Source of the DNA: Vicinamibacterales bacterium
GTDB lineage: Bacteria > Acidobacteriota > Vicinamibacteria > Vicinamibacterales > UBA2999
DNA: 64,000 nucleotides
Assembly (NCBI GenBank): GCA_041659285.1
Contig: JBAZYO010000006.1
Coordinates: 62,001 to 126,000, forward strand
Direction: 5' to 3'
Under the pieces are notes generated by a model. The model was not told where the DNA came from. It was given only the letters and a program-made list of their open reading frames with translations, and did not search any database. Position numbers and translations under genes: made by a program. Of this stretch, positions 17,253-28,784 are shown in pieces (within the stretch, counting starts at the first letter, position 1; the number at the start of each line of letters is the position of its first letter).

Positions 17253-18869
17253 TCATCCGGCGTCGAGCGCCGGCGGCTCCGGCCTTGGCTCGGGCACCTC
17301 GGTCATCGTCGCCTCGGTCAGAAGCAGCACGCCGGCGGCGGACGCGGCATTCTCGAGTGCCAGCCGCACGACCTTCGTGGGATCGATGATGCCGGCCTCC
17401 ACCAGGTCCACGTACTTGCCGGTCGCCGCGTCGAAGCCGAAGTTGCCGCTTCCCCCGCGCATCTTCTCCACCACCACGCCGTCATCGGCGCCGGAGTTGT
17501 CGGCAATCTGGCGGGCCGGCGTCTCCAGGGCCCGGCGCAGGATCAACACGCCGGCGCGCTCGTCGCCATCCACCTTAGCGGCTTCGGCTTCAACCGCGGC
17601 GATGGTCCGCAGCAGGGCGAGACCGGCGCCCGGCACGACGCCTTCCGCAATGGCCGCCCGCGTCGCGTGGATCGCATCGTCGAAGGCCTCGTGCCGGCTC
17701 TTCATCTCCGCTTCGGCCGGCGCACCGACGCGAATCACCGCGACGCCGCCTGACAGCTTGGCCAGCCGTTCTTCGAGTTTCTCCCGGTCGTAGTCCGACG
17801 TCGTGTCGGCAATCTGCCGCCGCAATTCCTGGCAGCGGCCGTCGATCGCGCGCTTGTCGCCCTTGCCGCCGACGATGGTCGTGTGATCGCGATCGACCAC
17901 GACGCGCGTCGCGCGGCCCAGGTGTTCCAGCGTCACGTTCTCGAGCTTGATCCCCAGCTCCTCCGCGATCAGCTGGCCGCCGGTGACGATCGCAATGTCC
18001 TGCAGCATGGCCTTTCGCCGATCGCCAAAGCCTGGCGCCTTCACGGCAACATTCGCCAGCACGCCGCGCAGGCGGTTGACGACGAGCGTGGCCAGCGCTT
18101 CGCCTTCCACGTCTTCGGCAATCACCAGGAGGGCCGCCCCTTGCTTGGCGATCGGCTCCAGGATGGGCACGAAGTCTTTGATGTTGCTGATCTTGCCTTC
18201 GTACAGCAGGATCCGCGCGTCCTCGAGCACCACCTCCATCTTCTCGGGGTCGGTCACGAAATAGGGCGACAGGAATCCGCGATCGAACTGCAGGCCTTCC
18301 ACGACTTCCATGGCCGTTTCGGTGCCTTTCGCTTCCTCGACGGTGACCGCCCCTTCGGCGCCGACCTTCTCGATGGCGCGGGCCACCAGCTCGCCGATCG
18401 CGGCGTCGTTATGCGCCGACACCGTCGCCACTTGCTCCTTCTCGCGCAGGCTGACAACGGGCCTTGACTGGGCACGCAGGGCGTCGATGGCGACGCGAAC
18501 GCCGCGGTCCAGCCCTCGCTTGAGATCGATCGCGCTGGCGCCGGCGGCTATGTTCCGCATGCCATCCGCGACGATGGTGTGCGCGAGGATGGTCGATGTC
18601 GTGGTGCCATCCCCCACCGCATCGCCGGTGCGCTCCGCGGCGCCGCGCAAGATCTGCGCGCCGAGATTCTCGACGGGATCCTTCAGGCTGAACTCCTTGG
18701 CGATGGTGACGCCGTCGTTGCACACAATCGGCTGGCCCCACTTCTTCTCGATGAGCACGCAACGCGATTTCGGGCCCAGCGTGACGCGCACGGCGTCGGC
18801 AATGGCGGCGGCGCCGCGAAGCACCTTCTCGCGGGCTTCCGAGCGGAAGAGCAACTGCTTGTGAGGCAT
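17253..18869 (-). CDS. groEL: Solitary GroEL-type chaperonin (60 kDa)
   Basis: 538 residues, near the usual 540-550. It has the ATPase motifs GDGTTTSTILAHTIVADG and the conserved VTLGPKSRCVLIEKK, SPYFVTDPEKMEVVLED and GGVAVIRVGA blocks, so it should fold and hydrolyse ATP. Two oddities: no groES is adjacent, and the C-terminus ends in EVPEPRPEPPALDAG instead of the Gly-Gly-Met tail. Both point to an accessory paralogue. No CIRCE element is visible upstream. A GGGGAGGG ribosome site precedes the ATG. Confidence 0.94.
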   Translation of the reverse strand: MPHKQLLFRSEAREKVLRGAAAIADAVRVTLGPKSRCVLIEKKWGQPIVCNDGVTIAKEFSLKDPVENLGAQILRGAAERTGDAVGDGTTTSTILAHTIVADGMRNIAAGASAIDLKRGLDRGVRVAIDALRAQSRPVVSLREKEQVATVSAHNDAAIGELVARAIEKVGAEGAVTVEEAKGTETAMEVVEGLQFDRGFLSPYFVTDPEKMEVVLEDARILLYEGKISNIKDFVPILEPIAKQGAALLVIAEDVEGEALATLVVNRLRGVLANVAVKAPGFGDRRKAMLQDIAIVTGGQLIAEELGIKLENVTLEHLGRATRVVVDRDHTTIVGGKGDKRAIDGRCQELRRQIADTTSDYDREKLEERLAKLSGGVAVIRVGAPAEAEMKSRHEAFDDAIHATRAAIAEGVVPGAGLALLRTIAAVEAEAAKVDGDERAGVLILRRALETPARQIADNSGADDGVVVEKMRGGSGNFGFDAATGKYVDLVEAGIIDPTKVVRLALENAASAAGVLLLTEATMTEVPEPRPEPPALDAG

Positions 18870-18942
18870 GGAACCAACCCTCCCCGGTGACGCTTCGATT
18901 ACGCGCTAAAGCAAGTTGAAGGCCAGTGGCCAGCGTCCGGCC

Positions 18943-20010
18943 TCATTCTCGGTCCGCAGCAGGGGGCGGACCGCCCTCAACCCTGGTTCGCAAGATTCGG
19001 AGCAACTCCGGCCCGCCGTCCACGATCCGGCTCTGCACGATCGCCCGCGCGATGCCGCCGAAGAACCTGTTCAGCATGTCGAGTTGTGTGCGGTGGACGT
19101 ACGTGAGATAGAGCGAGCCGCTGGCGGGGTCGCGGACCAGGGCGGTCAGCGTGAGCGTGCCGTTCATGTAGCGCGTCGAGTACAGATTCTTGCCGGCCAC
19201 CAGCACTTCCGGCCCCTCACCACCGGGCGTTTGGCGCGTGATGCCCACGTGGATCAGGCTGACGACGGGCTTGCCGGAGGCGTAGTACTCCTTCGACCAG
19301 TAGAAGAAGGATTCCACGTTCGCGCGGCTGACGTCGTTCGGGTTCTCCAGCCAGGCGAGCAGGCGCGGATCGGACCGGCCGATGTACGGCGAGTTGGTGA
19401 CCAGCGCCGCGAACACGTCTGAGGGCTTGGGTGCGTCGCTCCTGGTGGCCGGAGCCGGCGCCGTCTCGAGGCCACCGGCACGGTAGGCATTCAGCCGCGC
19501 GAGCAGCATTCGCCGAAACGCCACGTGGATCGCGTCGTCACGGCCCTCGGCCACAACGGGGCGGAAGGCCTCGATCTCGTCCGCGGACAGCTTGACCTTG
19601 CAGTCGCCAGGCCGGCACTGGCGAATCGCGTCGAGGTCGCGCCGATCGAGGACGAGGCCGTCGAGGTCGTCCAGCTTCGGCGGGTCCGAGAAGCGACCGA
19701 CCGCGGGGATGGCCGGGCCGCGCTTCAAGGCCTCAATCCGGCGTGTCCATTCCACGAACACGTCGGGCGACGCGTTGAGCCGCGTGGCCGTGAACACGGC
19801 CAGTTCTCCCTTCCTCGACGGTAGCGTCTTGACGACGCCGCCCCAGTCGAGTCCTCGGAGGTCGGCACTGGTGAGCGTGACCTCGGGCTCGAGCCACCGG
19901 AACGGGCCACCGGCGCCTGAGGCACTCGTGCTGGCAGCGCCGCCCCAACACACGACGCCAACGACCGCCGCCGCGACGGCAGCCTTCGCGAAGAGGCGAT
20001 CGACAGTCAT
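18943..20010 (-). CDS. Exported protein of unknown function
   Basis: 355 residues with a signal sequence or N-terminal anchor (residues about 8-30). The ATG overlaps the stop of the second phosphoribosyltransferase (ATGA), so it belongs to that transcription unit. The mature protein has one Cys pair (QCRPGDCKV) and conserved-looking blocks such as SFFYWSKEYYASGKPVVSL, then a predicted beta-rich part (LTLTALVRDPASGSLYLTY). I do not recognise it. Confidence 0.7.
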   Translation of the reverse strand: MTVDRLFAKAAVAAAVVGVVCWGGAASTSASGAGGPFRWLEPEVTLTSADLRGLDWGGVVKTLPSRKGELAVFTATRLNASPDVFVEWTRRIEALKRGPAIPAVGRFSDPPKLDDLDGLVLDRRDLDAIRQCRPGDCKVKLSADEIEAFRPVVAEGRDDAIHVAFRRMLLARLNAYRAGGLETAPAPATRSDAPKPSDVFAALVTNSPYIGRSDPRLLAWLENPNDVSRANVESFFYWSKEYYASGKPVVSLIHVGITRQTPGGEGPEVLVAGKNLYSTRYMNGTLTLTALVRDPASGSLYLTYVHRTQLDMLNRFFGGIARAIVQSRIVDGGPELLRILRTRVEGGPPPAADRE

Positions 20011-20720
20011 GCTCGGCCTTGGCCTCGCCCGCGGATGCCAGCCGGCCTTGCGCCCGTGCTGTGACCGGCTCCGCCCACCGCTGCCTGGTCCGCCGTGGCA
20101 CGGGGCCGCTGCAACGCCGCCACCACCATGTCGTCGGTGACCTCGGAAAAGTCCTCGAAGAACCGGCCCACCGCGAGGAACGGTTCCGGCGCATGCAGGC
20201 AGATCACATCATCCGCTTCGGCGCGAAGCGCGTCGAGCGAAGACGGCGGCGCCACGCCCAGGGCGACCACGATCTTCTTCGGCCGGCGGGCCCGGATCGA
20301 GCGGATGGCCGCGAGCATGGATGAGCCGGTGGCCACGCCGTCGTCCACGATGATGACGACCCTCCCGGCGGGATCGAGCGGCGGCTGCGCCTTGGTATAG
20401 AGCTCCCGCCGCTTGCGGAGGATTTCCCGTTGAGTGCGGACTTCCTCGCGCACCTGGCTCGCGGAGGCACTTCCGAAATACTCGCCTTCCAGCACCGCGC
20501 CCGACTCATCCACGGCGCCAATCGCGAGTTCCGGCTGTGCGGGGGCCCTCAGCTTCCGCACCAGGACCACGTCCAGGTCGGCGCCGAGGGCGTCGGCAAT
20601 GATGCGCGCCATCGGGACCGCCCCCCTCGGTATGCCGACGACGAGCGGGTGCTCGGCCCGGTAGGCGGCCAGTCGGTCAACCAGACGCACGGCGGCGTCC
20701 TCACGGTTCTGGAATTGCAT
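20007..20720 (-). CDS. Phosphoribosyltransferase family protein (second copy)
   Basis: 237 residues. The ATG at 20720 has a perfect AGGAGG 6 bases upstream, which decides it over the in-frame upstream ATG. PRPP loop VVIIVDDGVATGSSM (121-135) and VVGIPRGAVPMAR (27-39) match the paralogue at 16439-17128. The last 30 residues (Ala/Gly/Arg-rich) are extra. It is divergent from the PRPP synthetase gene at 20839, and the 118-base gap holds an inverted repeat. The neighbouring PRPP synthetase could feed it directly. Confidence 0.9.
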   Translation of the reverse strand: MQFQNREDAAVRLVDRLAAYRAEHPLVVGIPRGAVPMARIIADALGADLDVVLVRKLRAPAQPELAIGAVDESGAVLEGEYFGSASASQVREEVRTQREILRKRRELYTKAQPPLDPAGRVVIIVDDGVATGSSMLAAIRSIRARRPKKIVVALGVAPPSSLDALRAEADDVICLHAPEPFLAVGRFFEDFSEVTDDMVVAALQRPRATADQAAVGGAGHSTGARPAGIRGRGQGRA

Positions 20721-20767
20721 GGCAGGCCTCCTGCGGCTGCGCCCGTAGTGAAAGCAAGGCTCCTGCC

Positions 20768-20811
20768 AGTGCAGAGTCCGCGCCTCGCCACCTTGGCGCG
20801 CGTCCTGCACT
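20768..20811. promoter_or_regulatory. Interrupted inverted repeat in the divergent PRTase / PRPP synthetase promoter region
   Basis: Two nested arm pairs, AGTGCAG / CTGCACT and CGCGCC / GGCGCG, separated by 4-base non-pairing segments and a 10-base centre. It lies 27 bases before the PRPP synthetase ATG and 47 bases before the PRTase ATG. It could be an operator for both genes or an RNA hairpin; no factor is known. Confidence 0.45.
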
Positions 20812-20838
20812 GACTAGCAAACGCGGAGCAGAATCCCC

Positions 20839-21780
20839 ATGGATGAGCGGACCACCGTATTTGCAGGGCCGGCCAGCCAGCGCTTGGGAGGCGAGGTCTG
20901 CGAGATCCTGCTGACCACCCCGGCCGTCTACGAGTGCCAGCGCTTCCCGGACGGCGAAACCCAGATGGAGCTCGGGGGATCGGTGCGCGGTGACGACGTG
21001 TTCATCGTGCAATCCACCAGTCCGCCGGTCGAGCAGCATCTGATGGAGTTGCTGCTCCTCGCGGATGCCTGCCGCCGTGCCGGCGCACGCCGCCTGACCG
21101 CGATCATTCCCTACTTTGGCTACGCCCGGCAGGAACATCGCGCTGGGCGGCGATCGCTGGGCGCCCGCGTCGCGGCCGACCTTATCGGCACCGCACGCTT
21201 CGATCGGCTGATGCTCATCGACGCCCACACACCGTCCCTGGAAGGGTTCTTCGGCCTGCCCATCGACCACCTGACCGCCATTCCAATCCTCGCGCGCGCC
21301 GCGGCGCCATCGATTCGCGACAACACCGTGGTGGTGGCGCCCGACCTCGGCGCCGTGAAGCGGGCGCGTACCTACGGGCGCCTGCTACAGCTGCCGATCG
21401 CCTTCATCCATAAAACCCGGCTGGACGGTGACGAGGTCGAGACGCATGGTGTGATTGGCGAGGTGCGCAACCGGCGGCCGCTCATCGTCGACGACATGCT
21501 GAGCACCGGCGCCACGCTGAAGGCCGCGATCGACGCCCTCCGCGCGGCCGGCGCCTCGGACCCGATCACGGTCGCGGTCACCCACGCGCTCGTCGTGGGC
21601 CACGCGCGCGACCTGCTGCGGACCCTGCCCATCGAGCGGTTAATCGCGGGCGACACGGTGGCCATCGAACCGCCGGAGGTCCCGCACCTTGAGGTCTCCA
21701 GTGTGGCGCCCCTCATCGCCGACGCCATTCGACGCGACCATCGCGACGAATCGCTCGCCGACCTGCGGACGCCCGACTGA
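20839..21780 (+). CDS. prs: Ribose-phosphate pyrophosphokinase-like protein (PRPP synthetase)
   Basis: 313 residues, normal length. Landmarks: RFPDGE (35-40), YFGYARQ (92-98), catalytic His130 in IDAHTPSLEGFF, a Lys-Arg flexible loop (HKTRLDGDEVE), and the ribose-5-phosphate loop LIVDDMLSTGATL (215-227). It differs from housekeeping Prs in several otherwise conserved places (IDAHTPSLEGFF for the usual DLHAxQIQGFF; APDLGAVKRAR), so it is probably a divergent second synthetase. Sitting beside two PRTases, it would supply their co-substrate PRPP. Confidence 0.88.
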   Translation: MDERTTVFAGPASQRLGGEVCEILLTTPAVYECQRFPDGETQMELGGSVRGDDVFIVQSTSPPVEQHLMELLLLADACRRAGARRLTAIIPYFGYARQEHRAGRRSLGARVAADLIGTARFDRLMLIDAHTPSLEGFFGLPIDHLTAIPILARAAAPSIRDNTVVVAPDLGAVKRARTYGRLLQLPIAFIHKTRLDGDEVETHGVIGEVRNRRPLIVDDMLSTGATLKAAIDALRAAGASDPITVAVTHALVVGHARDLLRTLPIERLIAGDTVAIEPPEVPHLEVSSVAPLIADAIRRDHRDESLADLRTPD

Positions 21781-21819
21781 CGCACGATTCATCGAGCCTC
21801 GCCAGCTGCGGACATTTGA

Positions 21820-24306
<2,487 letters not shown>

Positions 24307-24358
24307 CTTAGGCACGCTTCGGCACCGCGCGGACATTCTGCGTAAGGGGGTGGTGTAT

Positions 24359-25171
24359 TTACAGCAGCTTCTTCGTCAGCCGCGCGCGTTCGGCCACGGC
24401 GTTGTCGTACGCGGCCTGGGCGGTGGCTTGCTCCGTCAGCACGCCCTTCTCCGTTTTCGACGCCTCAGCCAGTTCGCGCTCAATCCGTTGACGCGTCCGC
24501 TCGGCGCGTTCGACGGCGCGGCGGGCGCGGTCGAGCGTGGCCTCGGCCTCGCGCTCGGTCGCTTCGGCAAACCGCAACCGCTCCCGTGTCATGTCGAGCT
24601 CACGCCGGGCCGCCTCGTTGGCCCGTTTCTCGGTTTCAGTCGGACGCGGCCTGGAGGCGTCGGTCTTCGGCTCCAGCTTTGTCGGCTGAGGCCTGGGCTT
24701 CGCCGCAATCGTGAAGCCCTCGAGCGCCTCGAATCCGGTCCGCTTCAGCGGCCTGGTCATTCGTCCCGGCGGATCGTTGCTAGGCAGGATGTCGAGCGTC
24801 TCGCGAACTGCGTCGATCACGGCAGCCGTGGCCTTGCCGCCGTCGGCTTCGAGAATCTCGCGCGCGGTCTGCGTGGCGCGCTTCACGGCCGCGCGATGGT
24901 TGGCCTCGGCGCCGCGCACATCCGGCGACTGGCCGGCCAGCTGCTCCCGATAGGCAGTGCGCAGTTGCTGTGACGCGTCGATCAGCTCGTCGTAGATCGG
25001 CCGCTCGCGCCAGAACAGCTGGTTGACCGCCCACGCGGCGAGGTTGGGTTTCTCGAGGCGCTTGATCTCGGGCGCCCTCGCGCCGGCATGCTTGGCGAGC
25101 GCGTTGCGGGCAGGCGTGAACTGGTCGAGCGGCAGCTGGTAAAGCTGATCGATCTGCGTGTCCACTTCCAC
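24359..25171 (-). CDS. Coiled-coil protein of unknown function
   Basis: 270 residues from a GTG with AGGA close upstream. The N-terminal half (LYQLPLDQFTPARNALAKHA, then EKPNLAAWAVNQLFW) resembles a family of uncharacterised proteins found widely in actinobacteria and acidobacteria. From about residue 185 it is a long charged helix rich in Glu, Arg and Ala (RRELDMTRERLRFAEATERE), certainly coiled-coil. Cytoplasmic, no signal peptide. Function unknown. Confidence 0.75.
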   Translation of the reverse strand: MEVDTQIDQLYQLPLDQFTPARNALAKHAGARAPEIKRLEKPNLAAWAVNQLFWRERPIYDELIDASQQLRTAYREQLAGQSPDVRGAEANHRAAVKRATQTAREILEADGGKATAAVIDAVRETLDILPSNDPPGRMTRPLKRTGFEALEGFTIAAKPRPQPTKLEPKTDASRPRPTETEKRANEAARRELDMTRERLRFAEATEREAEATLDRARRAVERAERTRQRIERELAEASKTEKGVLTEQATAQAAYDNAVAERARLTKKLL

Positions 25172-25204
25172 TATCCTAGTATTTCATTTTCTTCCGGAGG
25201 CCAG

Positions 25205-26188
25205 ATGAATCTCGCTCGTGCCGTCGCCGTTGTGGTGACCCTCGCGTCCGTCGCCCTCAGCGCGCAGACGCCCACCACCCACACCTTCATGCCCGAGCGG
25301 TTCTACAACACGTTCTCGTTTGCGCACCCACCCGCACTCCGGATCAAGCCGGGCGATCGCGTCGTGACCAAGACCATTGATGCCGGCGGCACCGACTGGA
25401 ACGGCAAGCCGGTGGCGCCCGGCCCGAACCCGCAGACCGGTCCGTTCTTCATCGAAGGCGCCGAACCGGGCGACATGATCATTGTGTCGATCGAAAAGCT
25501 GGAGCTCAATCGCGCCACGGCCTACTCGGGAGGCGCGCTGGCGCCCTACGCCGTCGATCCGGCGGCGCTGCTCGCCCGCACCGAGCGCCAGGCGCCGCGC
25601 GCGAGCTGGCTTCTCGACAAGGCCAAGGGCACGGCACGGCTCGACGGCACCGACCTCGGCGGCATCGAACTCAAGCTCCGGCCGATGCTCGGCTGCATCG
25701 GCGTGGCGCCCGCGCGCAAGGAGGCGATCACCACCAGCTCGCCCGGCGCGTTCGGCGGCAACCTGGACTACGCCGGCCTCAACGCCGGCGTGAAGGTGAT
25801 GCTGCCGGTGAACGAACCCGGCGCGCTGCTCTTCATCGGCGACGGCCACGCACTGCAAGGTGAGGGTGAGGTCGTCGGCACCGGCCTCGAAACGTCGATG
25901 GATGTCGAGTTCTCGGTGCAGCTCGTGAAGAAGGCCACCATTGCCTGGCCGCGGCTCGAGAACGACACGCACGTAATGGTGCTCGGCAGCGAGCGCTCGC
26001 TGATCGAAGCGCTGCAGCATGCCACCAGCGAGATGCACCGCTGGCTGATGGCCGACTACAAGCTGTCGGAGCGCGGCGCCTCTCTGCTGATGGGCCAGAC
26101 CCTCGAATACGAAGTGGCCAACGTCGTCGATCCCCGGTTCACCGTGGTGGCGAAGATCCGCAAGTCGGTGCTGGCCGGGCTCCGTTGA
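25205..26188 (+). CDS. Acetamidase/formamidase family protein, exported
   Basis: 327 residues. The ATG at 25205 is preceded by CCGGAGG and starts a signal peptide (MNLARAVAVVVTLASVALSAQ). The core has the FmdA/AmdA family blocks: KPGDRVVTKTIDAGG, GPFFIEGAEPGDMIIVSIEKL, PMLGCIGVAPA and the Gly-rich GGNLDYAGLNAGVKVMLPV. The family hydrolyses short amides to ammonia and the acid, and the signal peptide places this copy in the periplasm. The stop codon is in the same frame as the next gene, with no other in-frame stop between them. Confidence 0.88.
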   Translation: MNLARAVAVVVTLASVALSAQTPTTHTFMPERFYNTFSFAHPPALRIKPGDRVVTKTIDAGGTDWNGKPVAPGPNPQTGPFFIEGAEPGDMIIVSIEKLELNRATAYSGGALAPYAVDPAALLARTERQAPRASWLLDKAKGTARLDGTDLGGIELKLRPMLGCIGVAPARKEAITTSSPGAFGGNLDYAGLNAGVKVMLPVNEPGALLFIGDGHALQGEGEVVGTGLETSMDVEFSVQLVKKATIAWPRLENDTHVMVLGSERSLIEALQHATSEMHRWLMADYKLSERGASLLMGQTLEYEVANVVDPRFTVVAKIRKSVLAGLR

Positions 26189-26287
26189 GGTAACGTCGTA
26201 GTCCTGACGATTCACACCAACAAACCCAGCTGGACCACGGGGTCCTATCTCACCCACCGCTTCAATCCCGAACTGGGGATTGGACGA

Positions 26288-28762
26288 GTGACCGCCATCG
26301 AGGCGCGCGCGCTGGTCGTGGAGTTTCCACGCTCGGGCACCACGCTTCGGCTGGCCGCCGGCGCCGACGTGCTGGTCCCGGTCGATCTGAGCCCGGGACG
26401 CCCAGTCCGCATCACCGCTACCCAAAAAGAAACGACGATCACGGCCCGCCTGCCTGACGGCACCCTGCAGCTGGCGAACGGGCGCAAGGAGCCGGCACAC
26501 GCGCTGTGGCCGTTGGAACTCGAGGGCGCGCTCCTCGAGCGCCTCGCACTCGGCGAGATCGACGACGTCGAAGACTTCGTCACGCGGATGAACATCCTGC
26601 ATCTCCTGGCCATTCGCGAAGCCGACGGCCTCGGATCGTTCCTTGGCGGGCGCGTCCGGCTGTTCCCGCATCAGCTCCACGTGGCGGAGCGGGCCACCGC
26701 GACCGATCCCGTGCGCTGGCTGCTCGCCGACGAGGTCGGCCTCGGCAAGACCATCGAGGCCTCGCTCATCCTCAACAAGCTCGTCCACGCCGGCAAGGTC
26801 ACGCGCTGCCTCGTGGTGGCACCGGAGACCTTGACCGTCCAGTGGCTCGGCGAACTGTGGCGCAAGTATCACCAGGTGTTCACCCTGCTCGACTCGGAGC
26901 GCCTCGGCGACGTGGCCCACGACTTTGGTGACGGCTTCAACCCCTTCGAACTCCACCGCCGGTCGGTGATCTCGCTCGAGATGCTGATCGCCCGCCCGCA
27001 CCTGACCGCGCAGGCGGTCCAGGCGGGCATCGACCTGCTCGTGGTGGACGAAGCGCAGCACCTCCGGCGTCCGCCCGGGCACCCAGGCGAAGCGGGCTGG
27101 CGTGCCGTCGCGCCCATCGCCGGCCTGGGCCGTCACGTGCTGCTGCTGAGCGCCACGCCACTTGAAGACGACGCGCACGGGTTCTTTCGGCTGCTCCAGC
27201 TGCTGCGTCCGGAAGAGTTTCCGGAGGACACGAGCTTCGAGGCACGTCTCGCTCAAGGCACGCCACTGCCCGCCTGCACCAGCTCAACCCGCCGAGCCGA
27301 CATTGGCGGCCTGCCGCCGCGAGTGGGGATCCCGATCGGGCTCACCGACCCCAAGAGCGCGACGTTGCGGGACGCCGTTGAGAAAACGGTGCGGAGCACG
27401 GTCGCACCCAATGCCGTCGCCGAACGCGCCAAGGTCGATCGCGTCCGCCGCGCGCTCGCGTCCGGCGCCGCACTCAGCGCCGTGTTGGGCCCGGACGAAG
27501 CCACGCTGCGAAAAGAAGCCGAGGCCATGGACGCCAAGGATGCCCGCGTCGCGTGGCTGGTCTCGCAGGCGCCACTCTGGCGCAAGGCCGGCGAGAAGAC
27601 GCTGGTCTTCGTTGCCCATCGCGAGACGCTCGAGATGCTGCGCACCGCCTTGAGCCAGCGCGCGCAACTGGCGACCGGCGTCTTTCACGAGGAACTCTCG
27701 TCGGCGCGCCGTGACACCGAGGTCGCGCGGTTTCGCGAGTTGGACGGCCCCAGCCTGCTGGTGTCCACCGAGTGCGGCGGTGAAGGCCGCAACTTCGAGT
27801 TCTGCCGCCGCCTCGTGCTGTTCGACCTGCCATGGAAGCCGTCGGTGGTGGAACAGCGCATCGGCCGGCTCGACCGGATCGGCCGCCGCATCCCGGTGGA
27901 GGTCGTCTACTTTCGACCGCCCGGCGGCATTGGCCGCGATGTGGTGAGGCTCTTCGAAGCGCTGGGGTTGTTTCGCGAGCCGCTCGCCGGCCTCGAACCG
28001 CAACTCGCCCACGTCGAAGGCGCGCTCGAAGAGATCGCGCTCGATCCGGACGCGTCGCTTTCAGACCAACGCTTCGAGGCGCTCGTCGCCGAAGCGCAGG
28101 CGGCCCGGACGCGCATCCGCGAAGCGGCCTACCAGCAGCTCCATCGCGATCCGTATCGCGCCGGGATGGGCGCCGGCATCCTGGCGCGGGTCCCCAAGGA
28201 ACTCGACGCGCTGAATGAGGAGGTGGTCATCACCGCCTCCATCGGCCTGGGGTTCACCATCGCACATCCGCCAGGCCACCGGGTGTTCTCGATCGAACTC
28301 GGCAGCGGCTCCCGCGTGGACGGCTTGCCGGGCGTTCCGGCGGGCGCGAGCTACGTCGGCACGTTCGACCGGGAGGAAGCCGTCGCCAACGAGTTCATCG
28401 ACTTCTACGCCTCCGGCCATCCGCTCGTCGAGGGCATCTTCGCCCACTACGAGGAAGGCCCGCTCGGCCGCGTCGTGCGGTTCGAGATGGCAATCGGTGG
28501 AGACCTCGGCGAGGGGCTCGTGGCCATCTACAAGGACGGCCCGGCCTTCGAGGTGGTCGCGCTCGACGCCGACGGCGACACGCGCCTGGACTGGGCGGCG
28601 GCGATCTGTCAGCGGCCGATCCTGGCGCGCGCGGTGCTCGGCAAGAAGGCCGAGGACCACGACTGGCGAGGCATGATTCGCCGCCTGGGCGCGCAACTCG
28701 ACGCCACCCGTCGTCTGCACGCAGTCGCCGCCATCGTGGTGCGGCCTGCCCCCACCCGTTGA
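26288..28762 (+). CDS. RapA-like SNF2-family ATPase
   Basis: 824 residues from GTG 26288. Order of motifs: Walker A DEVGLGKTIEA, PETLTVQWLGEL, Walker B VVDEAQHL, LLSATP, then the helicase C-terminal lobe with STECGGEGRNFEF and EQRIGRLDRIG. These match RapA (HepA), which recycles RNA polymerase, and the C-terminal region also resembles RapA more than other SNF2 proteins. It is shorter than E. coli RapA (968). Oddity: homology to the RapA N-terminal SH3-like domain continues upstream of the GTG (WTTGSYLTHRFNPELGIGRV, encoded from about 26204) with no ATG, GTG or TTG, so the true start may be a rare codon such as CTG 26204 or ATT 26210. Confidence 0.87.
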   Translation: MTAIEARALVVEFPRSGTTLRLAAGADVLVPVDLSPGRPVRITATQKETTITARLPDGTLQLANGRKEPAHALWPLELEGALLERLALGEIDDVEDFVTRMNILHLLAIREADGLGSFLGGRVRLFPHQLHVAERATATDPVRWLLADEVGLGKTIEASLILNKLVHAGKVTRCLVVAPETLTVQWLGELWRKYHQVFTLLDSERLGDVAHDFGDGFNPFELHRRSVISLEMLIARPHLTAQAVQAGIDLLVVDEAQHLRRPPGHPGEAGWRAVAPIAGLGRHVLLLSATPLEDDAHGFFRLLQLLRPEEFPEDTSFEARLAQGTPLPACTSSTRRADIGGLPPRVGIPIGLTDPKSATLRDAVEKTVRSTVAPNAVAERAKVDRVRRALASGAALSAVLGPDEATLRKEAEAMDAKDARVAWLVSQAPLWRKAGEKTLVFVAHRETLEMLRTALSQRAQLATGVFHEELSSARRDTEVARFRELDGPSLLVSTECGGEGRNFEFCRRLVLFDLPWKPSVVEQRIGRLDRIGRRIPVEVVYFRPPGGIGRDVVRLFEALGLFREPLAGLEPQLAHVEGALEEIALDPDASLSDQRFEALVAEAQAARTRIREAAYQQLHRDPYRAGMGAGILARVPKELDALNEEVVITASIGLGFTIAHPPGHRVFSIELGSGSRVDGLPGVPAGASYVGTFDREEAVANEFIDFYASGHPLVEGIFAHYEEGPLGRVVRFEMAIGGDLGEGLVAIYKDGPAFEVVALDADGDTRLDWAAAICQRPILARAVLGKKAEDHDWRGMIRRLGAQLDATRRLHAVAAIVVRPAPTR

Positions 28763-28784
28763 TCGACGGGCAACGGCAGGCGCG

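Noticed and set aside
18870..18942. CIRCE (HrcA) operator before groEL
   Set aside because: No TTAGCACTC/GAGTGCTAA inverted repeat is present in the leader.
25184..27256. 690-codon minus-strand frame
   Set aside because: Antisense of the acetamidase and the helicase; composition typical of a shadow.
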